A stretch of DNA of 64,000 nucleotides, taken from positions 1 through 64,000 of the forward strand of contig CP046868.1 in the NCBI GenBank assembly GCA_009789175.1, written 5' to 3'. How positions within the stretch are numbered: position 1 is the first letter of the stretch; each line of letters opens with the position of its first letter. Under the pieces are notes generated by a model, which did not search any database, had not been told where the DNA came from, and saw only the letters and a list, made by a program, of their open reading frames with translations. Below, piece by piece: positions 7,383-17,236 of the stretch. Both the position numbers and the translations under genes were made by a program. Source of the DNA: Salinibaculum litoreum (GTDB lineage: Archaea > Halobacteriota > Halobacteria > Halobacteriales > Haloarculaceae).

Positions 7383-9845
7383 ATGGAACAACAAACGAAA
7401 GGACTGCTCCCGTCGGCAGTGTCGATCGCCGTCGTGACGTGCGACGATGCGGTCGTCGACACCGTCGCCGCGGCGACTGCCGGGTTCGATGCCGACGTCT
7501 CGGTGCAAACGTTCGCGACCGAGAACGAGGCGGTAAACGGTATCAGCAGCGAGGAAACCGACTGCGTGGTCTGTACGGAGCGGTTGCGAGCGGGCAACGG
7601 TATCGGCGTCGTGGCAGCCCTTCGAAACCGCGGCTCCGTCCTCCCGGTCGTCCTGTACGACACGGTAGACGACGAACGGTCCGTCGACGAGGCGTTCGAA
7701 GCCGGGGTCTCCGAACTGGTCGATAGGACCGGCGCGGCGAGCGAGCGCGTTCTCGCTCGCACTGTCCGGCGACTGCTCACCGAGCAACCGCGCGGTGCAG
7801 GGGGCGATGCGCATCTGGAGGCGATCGCCGATGCGGCGTCGGAGGCGATCGTCACTATCGACGCCGATAGTACGATCCGGTACGTCAACGCCGCCGTCGA
7901 GGAGGTGTTCGGGTATCCACCGAGTGACCTCCTCGGCGAACCGCTCACGGCGCTCATGTCTGACGAGATGGCTGCCCGTCACGAAGCGGGCATGGCGGAG
8001 TACCTCCAGACTGGCAAAAAGACGCTAGACTGGGACTACACCGTACTCCCGGGGCGGCACCGCGATGGACGCGAGATCCAACTCGCCGTCTCGTTCAGCG
8101 AGTTCCGGGCCGAGGGCGACCGGCTGTTCACCGGGATCATCCGCGACATTACGGCGCAGACGAGACAACAGCGTCAACTCGCCGCTGTCACGCAGATAAC
8201 GCAGGATCTATCCGGTGCCGAGACGCGAGCCGAGATCTGCGAAGTCGTCGTGAACGCGATCGGAGAGCAGTTAGAAGCGCCGGCCGCCTCGATATCCCTG
8301 TACGACGGCGACAGCGGACTGGAGACGGTTGCGGAGTTTCCCTCGGGGGCCGGGGTTAGTGAGGGACTCAGCACTGCCGAGGGGAGCGCTCCGATGTGGC
8401 AGGCGTTCACGACGTACGACGAAGTGACGTGTACAGTCACCGAACTGTCGAAACGAGTCGATCCCGCGCCGCAGACGGGTATTTGCGTCCCGCTGGGGAG
8501 ATACGGCGTTCTGGTCTGGACGACGACCGAGCGGTCGCTTTCCGACCGCGAGCGAAACGTGGTTCGGATCCTCTGTGGAAGCGTAACGGCCGCGTTAGAG
8601 CGGGCCGACCGAGAAGAGTCGTTGCGAAAGCAGACGGCCTCGCTAACTGAGCAGACGGAGTCGCTCCAGCGGACCGAATCGCTGAATGCTATCGTTCGGG
8701 GTTGCATCGACGCCGTGATCGCAGAGGACACAGAAGGGGACGTACTTCGGAACATCTGCGAACAGATCACGTCGAACGGACCGTTCGAGTTCGCCTGGTT
8801 CGGCCAGTACGACCCCATATCCGACGAAATAACGCCCGAGGCGTCGGCGGGCCACGGCGGCGGTTACCTGAACGAGATGTCCGTGACCGCGGACAATAGT
8901 TTAGGGCAGGGGCCGACGGGAACAGCCATCAACAGTCGGTCGGTACAGGTCCAGAACGACATCGTCGGCGACCCGCCGTTCGAACCCTGGCGACAGACCA
9001 CGCTGGAACGCGGCTTCCGGTCCGTGCTCGCCGTTCCCGTCTCGCATCGAGAGACGCAGTACGGCGTGTTGGTCGTTTACGCGACGGAAATCGAAGCGTT
9101 CGACACGCGGGAGCGAGAGACGTTCGAGTCGGTCGGCGAACTAGCCGGATTCGCACTCACCGCGAGCAGACGGACACCGGTCCCCGACGCGGGGTCGACG
9201 GTCGAACTCGGATTCGAAGTGACGGACGACATCGATCCGGTTCGTCTGGCCGCCGTCGCGGACGACGAAATCGAGTTCGAACGGTTCGCCCGCAACGACG
9301 AGGGCGTGCAGGCGTTCGTACGGATCCCCGGCCAGATCAACGATTCGCTCGACGCGCTGACGAACCTCACGGCCGTCCGGGACGTTTCGGTCGTTACCCG
9401 GGAGGCGGAGGAGTCGCGCGTGGAGATACTGTTCGACGGCGACGGGTTCTTCGGTACGCTGTCCGACCGCGGCGTGGTACTTCGGAACGGCACCGCGAAC
9501 GCATCAACTCTCCGTCTCCTCGTCGAATTCCCCGACCAGGTCGGTCTAGAGCCGTTCGTCGACTGGGTGCGTCACACGTACGCCGAGGTCGAACTGTTCG
9601 GCCGCCGAAAGCTCGACAGATCCGCGCGGATACAGCGGAGGTTTCGGTCGATGGTGGAACGGTCGCTCACTTCCCGTCAACTGGAAGTGCTGCAGACGGC
9701 GTACTACGGTGGCTACTTCGAGTGGCCTCGCGACCAGACGGGACAGGATATCGCCGACTCGCTCGGTATCTCGCAGCCGACCGTCAACCGACACCTGCGC
9801 GCCGCCGAGCGGAAGCTACTGACGCTTCTCTACGAGGGGAAGTGA
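7383..9845 (+). CDS. Receiver-PAS-GAF-GAF-BAT-HTH_10 sensor regulator
   Basis: This 820-residue cytoplasmic protein belongs to the bacterio-opsin-activator group. The order is: a receiver-like domain (about 1-130, without a clear phospho-acceptor aspartate context), a PAS domain (about 145-265; IRYVNAAVEEVFGY, IIRDITAQT), two GAF domains (about 275-415 and about 445-600), a BAT output domain (about 615-740) and a C-terminal HTH_10 (SLTSRQLEVLQTAYYGGYF, then SLGISQPTVNRHLRAAE). It has no histidine kinase domain, so it probably senses a ligand or redox state and binds DNA itself. The next gene, a HalOD1 protein, lies 85 bp downstream. Family members control phototrophy and other environmental responses in haloarchaea; the target here is unknown. 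Confidence 0.88.
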   Translation: MEQQTKGLLPSAVSIAVVTCDDAVVDTVAAATAGFDADVSVQTFATENEAVNGISSEETDCVVCTERLRAGNGIGVVAALRNRGSVLPVVLYDTVDDERSVDEAFEAGVSELVDRTGAASERVLARTVRRLLTEQPRGAGGDAHLEAIADAASEAIVTIDADSTIRYVNAAVEEVFGYPPSDLLGEPLTALMSDEMAARHEAGMAEYLQTGKKTLDWDYTVLPGRHRDGREIQLAVSFSEFRAEGDRLFTGIIRDITAQTRQQRQLAAVTQITQDLSGAETRAEICEVVVNAIGEQLEAPAASISLYDGDSGLETVAEFPSGAGVSEGLSTAEGSAPMWQAFTTYDEVTCTVTELSKRVDPAPQTGICVPLGRYGVLVWTTTERSLSDRERNVVRILCGSVTAALERADREESLRKQTASLTEQTESLQRTESLNAIVRGCIDAVIAEDTEGDVLRNICEQITSNGPFEFAWFGQYDPISDEITPEASAGHGGGYLNEMSVTADNSLGQGPTGTAINSRSVQVQNDIVGDPPFEPWRQTTLERGFRSVLAVPVSHRETQYGVLVVYATEIEAFDTRERETFESVGELAGFALTASRRTPVPDAGSTVELGFEVTDDIDPVRLAAVADDEIEFERFARNDEGVQAFVRIPGQINDSLDALTNLTAVRDVSVVTREAEESRVEILFDGDGFFGTLSDRGVVLRNGTANASTLRLLVEFPDQVGLEPFVDWVRHTYAEVELFGRRKLDRSARIQRRFRSMVERSLTSRQLEVLQTAYYGGYFEWPRDQTGQDIADSLGISQPTVNRHLRAAERKLLTLLYEGK

Positions 9846-9930
9846 ATACATATACCCCCGCGTCTGACACAGCCCGTATGCCTGTAGCCACACTCCCCAT
9901 AGTGGTCTTCGTGTAACGTGAAGTAGACTG

Positions 9931-10242
9931 ATGAGCGTGACCCTACCTACCTCCGTCGAACGCACCGCCCAGAACGAATCTATCGCGGAAACCGTCATTT
10001 GGGCGGTCGCCGAAGCCAAAGACGTCGACCCGCTCGAACTCGGCGAACTCCTGTACCACGCGATCGACCCGGACGCGCTGGAACAACTGTTCAGCGGGGA
10101 GACGGACGGATCGTTCGAACGCCGTGTCGTGTTCACACTCGCAGGATGCGATGTCACCGTCAGCGGCGACCAGCGAGTCGTCGTCCGAGCGCCGGCCGAG
10201 ACCACGTCCGATCCGTCCGCATCCGCCATCGCTCACGAGTGA
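9931..10242 (+). CDS. Stand-alone HalOD1 output-domain protein
   Basis: This 103-residue protein shows the HalOD1 pattern: SIAETVIWAVAEAKDVDPLELGELLYHAIDPDALEQLF followed by a beta hairpin (RRVVFTLAGCDVTVSGDQRVVV). HalOD1 is a haloarchaeal output domain found alone or fused to receiver domains; its biochemical activity is not known. Two more copies occur in this window (28977 and 53179). It lies just downstream of the large BAT regulator and may act with it. Confidence 0.85.
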   Translation: MSVTLPTSVERTAQNESIAETVIWAVAEAKDVDPLELGELLYHAIDPDALEQLFSGETDGSFERRVVFTLAGCDVTVSGDQRVVVRAPAETTSDPSASAIAHE

Positions 10243-10296
10243 ACCGGCGGCACGAACGCCCCCTCGGTTTTCCCCCGTCCCGTAGTGAACGAAGGT

Positions 10297-11649
10297 ATGA
10301 ATGTCGAGACGCCGTCGTCCGCGGAGGCAGCGGCATCGCTCGCGACGTACGGAGCGGTCGCGGTCGGCGTCGCCGGCCTCGTTCTCGCGTCGGCGCTCGC
10401 GTACCCGCCCGTCGCCGCCGCGGTATCGACGGTCGGAACGGCACTGCTCGTTGGGATTTCTCTCCGAGCGATCTGGTCTAGCGCGCTCGCCGCACGGTCG
10501 CCGTCACCGCCCGCTCCGCCCGTCGGCGAGTGGCCGGCTGTCACCCTCGTAGTGACGGCGTACAACGAAGCGGACGTTCTCGGCGAGACGCTCGACGCCT
10601 GTCGGGCGCTCGACTACCCGAACCTCGGTATCGTCGTCTGTTACGAGTCCGCCTCGACTGACGGGACCGCGGCGATCGCAACGGCGGCGGATCGAGCGGA
10701 CGACCGCGTGACCGCCGTCCGGCGGGACGCGCCGCCGGGCGGGAAAGCGGCGGCCGTCAACCACGCGCTCCGTCACGCGTCGGGCGACATCGTCGCCAGC
10801 ATCGACGCGAACCAGCGGCCGGAGCGCGGGATGCTCCGGCGCGCGGTTCGGTGGTTCGAGGACGACGACGTCTGGTGCGTCAAGGGCCGCTGTTACGGGA
10901 CCAACGCGGCCGCGTCGCCCATCGCGCTCCACGCCACCGTCGAGCGCCACCTGCTCGAACGGGCCGAGTTTTACGCTCGCGACGTGTTCGGCGGATTCAC
11001 GCTTTTTACCGGCGGTCAGGTCGTCTTCCGGCGAGAACTGGTCGAGGCGGTCGGCCAGTTCGACGAAACGATTCTGATAGAGGACGTTGACATGGCGTGT
11101 CGCACACACCGGGCGGGGTTCGGCCTTCGCGTGGACCCCGGAATCGTCACCCACGAGGACAATCCCGCGTCGCTCGGAGCATGGGTTAGCCAGCGCAGGC
11201 GGTGGGCCCGCGGCGCGTTCCAGGTCGCGCAGCGGCACGCTGTGGGACTTCTCCGGTCGCCGTCGGTGTCGCCCGCCGCGAAACTCGACGCCGCGTTCAC
11301 CTTCGGCTACGTCCTGCTTGCCCCGATCCTGTTTCTCTCGTTGCCGGCCCTCTGGATCGCCTCACCGTCGCCCGCGGCGGACCCCGTCGGGGCTGCGCTC
11401 CGCCTCTCACCGGCCGTGGCGGGCCTGTTCGCCGCCGTCGTCGTGTTCTCGCTCGACGCCGCCGCCGGCCGGCCTCACGACGGTCGCGAGTATCTAGCAC
11501 CGTTCACCCTGTGGGCGTACGCCGCGGTGCAGGGGGTCGTGGTCGTGACCGCGTTCGCCGACGAGTTCGTCCTCGACGCACCGGTCACCTACGTGACGAG
11601 CAGTACCGACGACAGCGCCGACGACTCGGCGGTAAGCGCCGAGGATTAG
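10297..11649 (+). CDS. Membrane glycosyltransferase, family 2
   Basis: About 450 residues. Two N-terminal transmembrane segments (about 10-60) precede a GT-A domain starting VTLVVTAYNEADVLGETLDACRAL, with the acidic SIDAN metal site, the ILIEDVDMACR motif and QRRRW, the marks of processive GT2 enzymes such as hyaluronan or cellulose synthase relatives. Two or three more membrane segments follow (FTFGYVLLAPILFLSLPALWI and others). It likely transfers sugar from a nucleotide sugar to a polymer or lipid at the cytoplasmic face. A GTG 12 bases upstream could also serve as start. The gene stands alone between a HalOD1 gene and a convergent lipoprotein gene. Confidence 0.85.
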   Translation: MNVETPSSAEAAASLATYGAVAVGVAGLVLASALAYPPVAAAVSTVGTALLVGISLRAIWSSALAARSPSPPAPPVGEWPAVTLVVTAYNEADVLGETLDACRALDYPNLGIVVCYESASTDGTAAIATAADRADDRVTAVRRDAPPGGKAAAVNHALRHASGDIVASIDANQRPERGMLRRAVRWFEDDDVWCVKGRCYGTNAAASPIALHATVERHLLERAEFYARDVFGGFTLFTGGQVVFRRELVEAVGQFDETILIEDVDMACRTHRAGFGLRVDPGIVTHEDNPASLGAWVSQRRRWARGAFQVAQRHAVGLLRSPSVSPAAKLDAAFTFGYVLLAPILFLSLPALWIASPSPAADPVGAALRLSPAVAGLFAAVVVFSLDAAAGRPHDGREYLAPFTLWAYAAVQGVVVVTAFADEFVLDAPVTYVTSSTDDSADDSAVSAED

Positions 11650-11755
11650 CAGTCGGCGACGCGCCGCGGACTCGCGCCGGACGTGCGAACGCGCGTCCTC
11701 GCCGTCCGCCGCGACGAGAGGCGCGGGAACTGCGTCGGCGCTCTAAACGATGAAA

Positions 11756-13039
11756 TCACCACTCGTGACCGCAGGCGCACTCGCCGATGCAGTAAGACGT
11801 TCCGGAGTCGGGATCGACGCCGAGGGCGGTCAGTCGCTCCAGACGACTGTCGGAAGTGTCGACTTCGGGCCGAACGGCGGCCGCCGTTGCGCCGTACGGG
11901 TCCGGGCCGACATCGAGCGTTTCGGTGACCGCACGCGCCGCGTGGTCGACGACTGCTACTTCGTCGGCCGTCTGGACGGGTACGTACAGTTTCTCGTGGG
12001 CCGGGTCCCACGTTCCGACGAACGCCTTCCCGCCCAGATCGATGCGCCCGGCGACCGTTCCGGCCTCGATATCGATGACGCTGATGTCCTCCGTCTCCGG
12101 CGTGAACACGTAGCCGACCGCGGAATCCGGACCGATCTCGCTAGTCAGCGGGAGGGAACCGAGACCGTCATCGCTCGTCAGCCTCGACACCTCTGTGGGG
12201 CTCGCGGGATCGCTAACGTCCCAGATGCTCTCGGTCCCGGTCTCGCCTTCGTTGTTCTCCACGAGCAGCGTCTCGCCGTCTCCGGCAGCAGTCCCCATCC
12301 ACGGTGCCGGAGCAGTTCCCGACTCGACGGGGTCGACTTCGACCTGCGTTTCGATCTCGAACGCCTCGATGTCGATGACCGTGAGCGTGTCGCCGTACAG
12401 GTCCGGAACGTAGGCGTACTCGCCGCCGGGGTGGATCGTGACATCGCACGGTCCCGGTCCGTCGTTGTCTCCCCGTCCGCCTTCGTCCGTTCGGTCGATC
12501 GTCGCCGTCACGTCGCCGAACGAGTCGGATCCGGGGTCGGCGTCGACCCGATACTGCGCGTGGCTGGGTTCGCGGGCACTGACGACCAAGTGGCGACCGT
12601 CCGGCGTCACCTCCTGCCAGTTGGCTCCGGTTCCGGTCTCGACCGCTGCGACCGTCGAGAGCGATCCGACTTCGAGCGCCCGGACGCCCTCGTCGACGTT
12701 CAGCCAGAGCGGGTCGGTCTCCTCGTCAGTGAGAGTCGGCGCGTACTGGTTCGACGGGAACGACGCCGTCAGGCGCGACTGCGTGGTCGCGACGACTTCG
12801 TCGCTGGCGACGTCGACGATGCTGATCGTTTTATCGCCCGTGTTGAAGACGAAGACGGTATCCGAACTCTCGTCCCCGCCGTCGTCTCCGTTCGAACCGT
12901 CGGTATCGGCCCCCGCACATCCGGCAGTTGCCGCCGCACCGGCGGCCATCGACCCGGCGAGCAGCGTCCGCCGGGAAACCGCCGCTCTGCCGTCGTCCCC
13001 GTGATTCGGGAACAGCACGTCGTCCACGTCGTCTCCCAT
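11756..13039 (-). CDS. Tat-exported beta-propeller lipoprotein with Cys-rich tail
   Basis: This 427-residue protein has a twin-arginine signal (SRRTLLAGSMAAGAAATAG) ending in a lipobox cysteine (AGC, about residue 42), then an acidic linker and repeated YVTN-type beta-propeller blades (VFVFNTGDKTISIVDVAS, YVPDLYGDTLTVIDIEAF, YVFTPETEDISVIDIEAG, LYVPVQTADEVAVVDHAA). The protein ends CIGECACGHEW, three cysteines plus a histidine that could bind metal or a cofactor. It is probably anchored on the outer face of the membrane. Propellers of this kind accompany respiratory enzymes, but no such partner lies nearby. Confidence 0.8.
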   Translation of the reverse strand: MGDDVDDVLFPNHGDDGRAAVSRRTLLAGSMAAGAAATAGCAGADTDGSNGDDGGDESSDTVFVFNTGDKTISIVDVASDEVVATTQSRLTASFPSNQYAPTLTDEETDPLWLNVDEGVRALEVGSLSTVAAVETGTGANWQEVTPDGRHLVVSAREPSHAQYRVDADPGSDSFGDVTATIDRTDEGGRGDNDGPGPCDVTIHPGGEYAYVPDLYGDTLTVIDIEAFEIETQVEVDPVESGTAPAPWMGTAAGDGETLLVENNEGETGTESIWDVSDPASPTEVSRLTSDDGLGSLPLTSEIGPDSAVGYVFTPETEDISVIDIEAGTVAGRIDLGGKAFVGTWDPAHEKLYVPVQTADEVAVVDHAARAVTETLDVGPDPYGATAAAVRPEVDTSDSRLERLTALGVDPDSGTSYCIGECACGHEW

Positions 13040-13116
13040 AGTACGTGGTTAGCGTCCGGAGATCCGTAAATGGGACAACACGATAGCCGGGTCGCGGTGA
13101 GTTCCTCACGACGACC

Positions 13117-13536
13117 TCACCTGCGCACAGACGCTCCGTCACAGAGACCATCGCGACAGGCCGCACAGACGGCACCGAACCGCTCGCCGTTACGGACGTA
13201 GGTGACGGAGTACGTCTCGGTACCGGTGGCTCGGCAGATCGCGCAGGCGGGAGGACGGGCGGCCTCGTGAGCGCAGTCGCGGCAGATCGCTGTGTGCGAT
13301 GCGCCGCTATCGTCGCGTATCGCCAGCCAGGTGAGCCCGGACGACGGCGTTGTCTCGCCGCAGGCGGCGCAGTAGCGAGGGGAAGTACGCTCGCCACCGT
13401 GCGTCTCGGTATCCGCGTCGGGATCCCCCATTGCGTCCGCGAGGTCTATCGTCTCCTCGTCCTCGTCGCGGTCCGCGGATCCGTCAGTGTCGGGCGCAAC
13501 CGGTTTGTCGCGGTCCGTACTATGAAATTCGCTCAC
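13117..13536 (-). CDS. Multi-CxxC zinc-finger protein
   Basis: The 139-residue protein has an acidic disordered N terminus (1-50), then YCAACGE, CRDCAHE, CAICRAT and CAACRDG: four CxxC pairs, enough for two zinc ribbons. It follows the beta-propeller lipoprotein on the same strand, whose start is 77 bp away, so the two could share a transcript. No functional family is recognised. Confidence 0.65.
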   Translation of the reverse strand: MSEFHSTDRDKPVAPDTDGSADRDEDEETIDLADAMGDPDADTETHGGERTSPRYCAACGETTPSSGLTWLAIRDDSGASHTAICRDCAHEAARPPACAICRATGTETYSVTYVRNGERFGAVCAACRDGLCDGASVRR

Positions 13537-14003
13537 GAGTGATCTGGGAGAGAGTTCAAGCGACCGGCAGTTGCAGCGGTCGTCACAGACGGTGACCGAT
13601 CGCTCGACGGCCGGCGGCCACGCTCAACAGCGGGGGCGTCCTTGTGCGAACCGGTACCGTTCGTTGCGATCGCTGAGCCGATCACTTCGGTCCCCCCTTA
13701 CTCACTGCTACTTTTAAATCCGAGGTGAGCAACATGAAACTAGAACGGTGACATGACAGCCACTTTTACGCTTTTATCGGCCGTTTGTAACTCTACAATG
13801 GGAGTTCAGAGCTGTTCTGACAGTGCCTGGGCCTGTTAGAAAAGGGTCCGACGAAGAGCTCAATGGCTTGAAGGTGTGGTTTTCGGACAATCCCGCCGGG
13901 AGCTGTCCGATCTACGAGGCAAAACCGACGCTTAAACGCCGTCATAGAGAATTTTATCCGCGTTCAGCACCGTGTACGGATGCGGGCAACCGCACGAAAC
14001 ACC
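13537..14003. other. Intergenic, no gene seen
   Basis: A 467-bp gap between divergent genes. AT-rich runs with TATA-like elements occur at about 13708-13718 (CTTTTAAATCC) and 13763-13780 (CTTTTACGCTTTTATC). I see no conserved small gene or structured RNA. The stretch 13823-14003 is open in one frame but lacks haloarchaeal composition. Confidence 0.3.
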
Positions 14004-14561
14004 ATGCCCGAGGATACGCAAACTACCCCTCAGAGCGGTACTGCTGAGTACGACCGTTTCGAGAGACTCGAAAGTGCCGAGTACGATCGCGTGAACGAGT
14101 TCCTCCGCGAGCGCGTCGGTTTCACCGCGCGCCAGTGGGCGATCGCCCGTCTGTGTTCGGATTTCCGGACGGGAACCGGCGTCGAAATGACCAAGATCGG
14201 CGAGAACCTCCCCGATCTCGTCCCGTTCATGAACGACCGGTACACGCGCCAGTCCGTCTACCAGGCGCGGAAAGCGTTCGAGGATACGGTGAGAAAAGCG
14301 GGGGCGACGTTTCTCTACGGAGCCTACTCCGACTTCTTCACCGCCGAAGAGTTCGACGACATCGCGTACGAGGCGACGGAGGTAGCGCGGTTCCTGATCG
14401 AAGTCGAAGGCACAACCGTGTCTCACGCAGCGGAAACGGACGCCGAACGCCGGATACGCGCCGCGATGGAAGCGGTACACGAGGCGAGCCTCGAACTCCG
14501 ATACGACCGCTGTCCGCACTGCGACGAACGTCTCGGCGACGAACCGACGGAATCCGACTGA
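14004..14561 (+). CDS. DUF5806 family protein
   Basis: The 185-residue protein contains EYDRVNEFLRERVGFTARQW, ARLCSDFRTGTGVEMTKIGE and FFTAEEFDDIAYEATEVARF, which I recognise as the haloarchaeal DUF5806 family. The C terminus adds RCPHCDERLGDE, a single CxxC pair. The ATG at 14004 gives a typical N terminus; an in-frame start eight codons upstream is possible. The family has no assigned role. The RQW and MTKIGENLPDLVPFM segments suggest a helical regulator-like fold. Confidence 0.75.
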   Translation: MPEDTQTTPQSGTAEYDRFERLESAEYDRVNEFLRERVGFTARQWAIARLCSDFRTGTGVEMTKIGENLPDLVPFMNDRYTRQSVYQARKAFEDTVRKAGATFLYGAYSDFFTAEEFDDIAYEATEVARFLIEVEGTTVSHAAETDAERRIRAAMEAVHEASLELRYDRCPHCDERLGDEPTESD

Positions 14562-14702
14562 CACCCGGCGTCAATCAGCGAATTCGGCCTCGATTTCGCC
14601 TCGTGAAGGCTTCCGGTCGGCGTCGACTTCGGGGGAGTACCCAAAATAATAGGGGGAGAACTGATTGTACCGCTGAGTCATTCATAGAACGGGGAACGAA
14701 GG

Positions 14703-14864
14703 ATGGGATACCAAAAACAACTGGTCTACTGTACCGACTGCGGCACTCCGTTTCCGGCGTGGGTGTCAGAGGGCGACATCGAACTCCTGTCTGACGACGA
14801 CTGCGTCTGCGGGAACACCACGTTCGAACGGGTCGACGGCGCAACTACGCCGCAGTCGGCGTAG
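14703..14864 (+). CDS. Small zinc-ribbon protein (53 aa)
   Basis: A 53-residue protein with YCTDCGTPF and CVCGNTTF: two cysteine pairs about 23 residues apart, forming a one-zinc ribbon. It lies between the DUF5806 gene and the TRAM gene on the same strand. The composition is acidic and typical of the genome. No function is known. Confidence 0.65.
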   Translation: MGYQKQLVYCTDCGTPFPAWVSEGDIELLSDDDCVCGNTTFERVDGATTPQSA

Positions 14865-14940
14865 TTGACGCTGCTCACTGAGAGGTACGGGGCTTTCGAT
14901 AAAGAAAACTAATTATCCGGGGGGCGGTATAAGCGAAGTT

Positions 14941-15378
14941 ATGGTCGAGATTCCGGATTCGCTTCAGAGTTTGTTTAGCGCGACCGTCGAACTGCGAGAC
15001 GGGTCGTACGTCATCGAGATACCGAAAGGCGAGATCGATCACAACGCTATCAGTCCGAGCGAAACGTATCGCGTCGGTGTACTCGAACAGGACGAATCCG
15101 TGACGGAGACAGATAGCGACCGGCGGACCGAATCACGACCGGAACCCACGGAACCCGCGTCAAAACCACCTGCTCCGCCGGTTGACGAAGGTGAAATCCG
15201 AGACGTAACGATCGAGTCAGTCGGCGACCAGGGAGACGGTATCGCGAAAGTCGAACGGGGGTACGTCGTGATCGTCCCCGGCGCTGAACCCGGGGACGAA
15301 CCGACCGTCGAAATCGAAGAGGTGCAACAGAACGTCGCATTCGCGAGTGTGATCGACAGCGACACCTCGGCGCTGTGA
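14941..15378 (+). CDS. TRAM-domain protein
   Basis: A 145-residue protein. Its C-terminal 60 residues (IRDVTIESVGDQGDGIAKVE, then YVVIVPGAEPGDEPTVEIEEVQQNVAFASVI) form a TRAM domain, an OB-like fold that binds RNA and acts in some archaea as a cold-shock-like RNA chaperone. The N-terminal half (1-90) is a separate small domain followed by a Pro/Glu-rich linker; many archaeal TRAM proteins lack such an extension or have a zinc ribbon there. A TATA-like AT-rich stretch lies at 14900-14915. Confidence 0.85.
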   Translation: MVEIPDSLQSLFSATVELRDGSYVIEIPKGEIDHNAISPSETYRVGVLEQDESVTETDSDRRTESRPEPTEPASKPPAPPVDEGEIRDVTIESVGDQGDGIAKVERGYVVIVPGAEPGDEPTVEIEEVQQNVAFASVIDSDTSAL

Positions 15379-15579
15379 AAACAGGAACGCCCGAGAGGAT
15401 CGATTCTGAACCGTGATATCCACCCGGTATTTTGCCGCCATCCGCTCTATCACTCACTGTCGCTGCCCCCGAATCCGTGTTTGGATGTCTCTTAGTCGTG
15501 GAGCAGAGTGGGTATGGCTGCGTAGACTAACTCTCTGAGTGGGAGGGTGTGTTTCGACAGTGGAGGTAGATACAACCGG

Positions 15580-17235
15580 TCAGCGCCGCAGGTCCAGAGT
15601 TCGACGAGATAGCGCCGCACCGACCAGTATGACGCTGAGGCCGATGAAGACGATCGGAACACCCCTCTCGACGCTTGCAGTTGTCGTACCGACGAAGTCG
15701 ACGGGTGTCGCCCCGTTGAGCGGTCCGATGTACCACACCAGCAGGTACGTCATCTCGAACAGCCACGATGAACGACTCCATATCCCCATTGCGACTGCGA
15801 GCGACGGAGCAAACAACGCACCGCTTGCGATCCCCACGAGTACCCCCATTTGATCGGTAACCACGAACAACGTGAGCAGCCCGCTGGTGACACCGACAGC
15901 CACGACGACGCCGCCGAACCATTCCGCGACGAGTTGTTTGACCGGGTGGTTCGACGACAGTACGAGGTCAGCCACTCGGTGCTTTGTGACGCGAACGCCC
16001 AGATCGGACCAGACAAAGATCGGCTAGATGAACGCGAGCGGTAGCAACACTCCTCGTACGAGTTCAACCGAGGTACTCGAGGTACCGGGCCTCACGAGAA
16101 CGCCGATGGGAGCCACGACCAGAGCGACAGCGCAGACGTACCACCACCAACGGTGGCCACGAACTGCAAGCCGTATCTCTGCGGCGACCAGTCGCCAGAA
16201 GCTCCAGTTGGTTCGGTCTTCGACGCGCGTCAGCGACATCGAATCGACGGTCGGTGTTTCGGCCGTCTTCTCGGTTACTTCGTTGCTTTGACTGACTGCG
16301 GGAACCAGGGACCCGAGACGGGACAGCCAACCGGATCCCTCCGAATCGGTACTTGACGATCTTCGTGTGAACGGTATCGTTGCGACGAGAACGGTGCCAA
16401 TGGCCGGTAAGAAGAGCCCAGTTCGCTGGACGTATATCCACAGCGGCCACGTCCGACCACTGTAATGGAACATCTGCTCGTCACCGTTGAGTGCCCCGAA
16501 CGACGGGAGTACACCGCTCGCATCTGGAACCACGGTGTGCAGCGCATCTGCAGTCAACGAGTAGACGGCGAGGTGCCCCATAATGTCGATCGACTTGACC
16601 CAAAGCGGCAGTTCGCTCGGGGTGTGTCCCTCGGCCGACTGCAGACCAGCGAGTGCGAACCCTGCGAGGAAGAAGTACGCGATATTTCCGAGCGTTCCAC
16701 TCAGTCGGTCAACGGTTTCAAAGAGGAGCGCAACCGCACCGACCAGCGCGCTCAGTGGAAGCGCGAGGACGATGATCGGCCCCACCAGCGTCAGCAACTC
16801 GGTCGGTCCGACGCCGTGGACGGCGTGGTTGATGACCGTCGCAACTCCGAGTGTGGTCAGGATGACGACGCCGAGACCGATATTGCTCATCCACTTCCCG
16901 AGCAGATACGTCCGGTCGGTGATCGTGCTGCAGGCGACCAACTGATCGACATCGTGAACTCGGTCCCGTTCGAGCGTTCCTTTCATGAGATAGAAACCCC
17001 CGAACAGCAACACCATTGACCCGGTCATTCCCGCTTTCAATCCGACGAACGCAGACGTGTTCGCCCCGTGGACGTTCGTCACGGCGTCTCCGTTCTCGAT
17101 CTGGTATGCGAGTTCGATCTGTCCGACGTTGACGAGATAACCGAAGAGTGCAACGATAGCGAGGACGACCAGAAGTCGGCGTGACCGCACTCGCTGGAGG
17201 AAATCCGCCCGCGCAACGTGATATATTCGTCGCAT
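15580..17235 (-). pseudogene. ABC-2 type permease interrupted by an in-frame amber codon
   Basis: One reading frame codes for a permease of about 550 residues with many hydrophobic segments (LLVVLAIVALFGYLV, MVLLFGGFYLMKG and others) and a cytoplasmic loop around residues 290-350. It is broken by TAG on the minus strand at 16026-16024, after LLPLAFI. The downstream frame resumes at once as PIFVWSDLGVRVTKHR and continues with three or four more membrane segments to the stop at 15580. Both sides share the frame, so one base change such as TGG to TAG would explain it. The start at 17235 (MRRIYHVARADFLQ) is 1 bp from the stop of the ATPase gene. Without readthrough the product loses its last quarter. 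Confidence 0.8.
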
Positions 17236-17236
17236 G

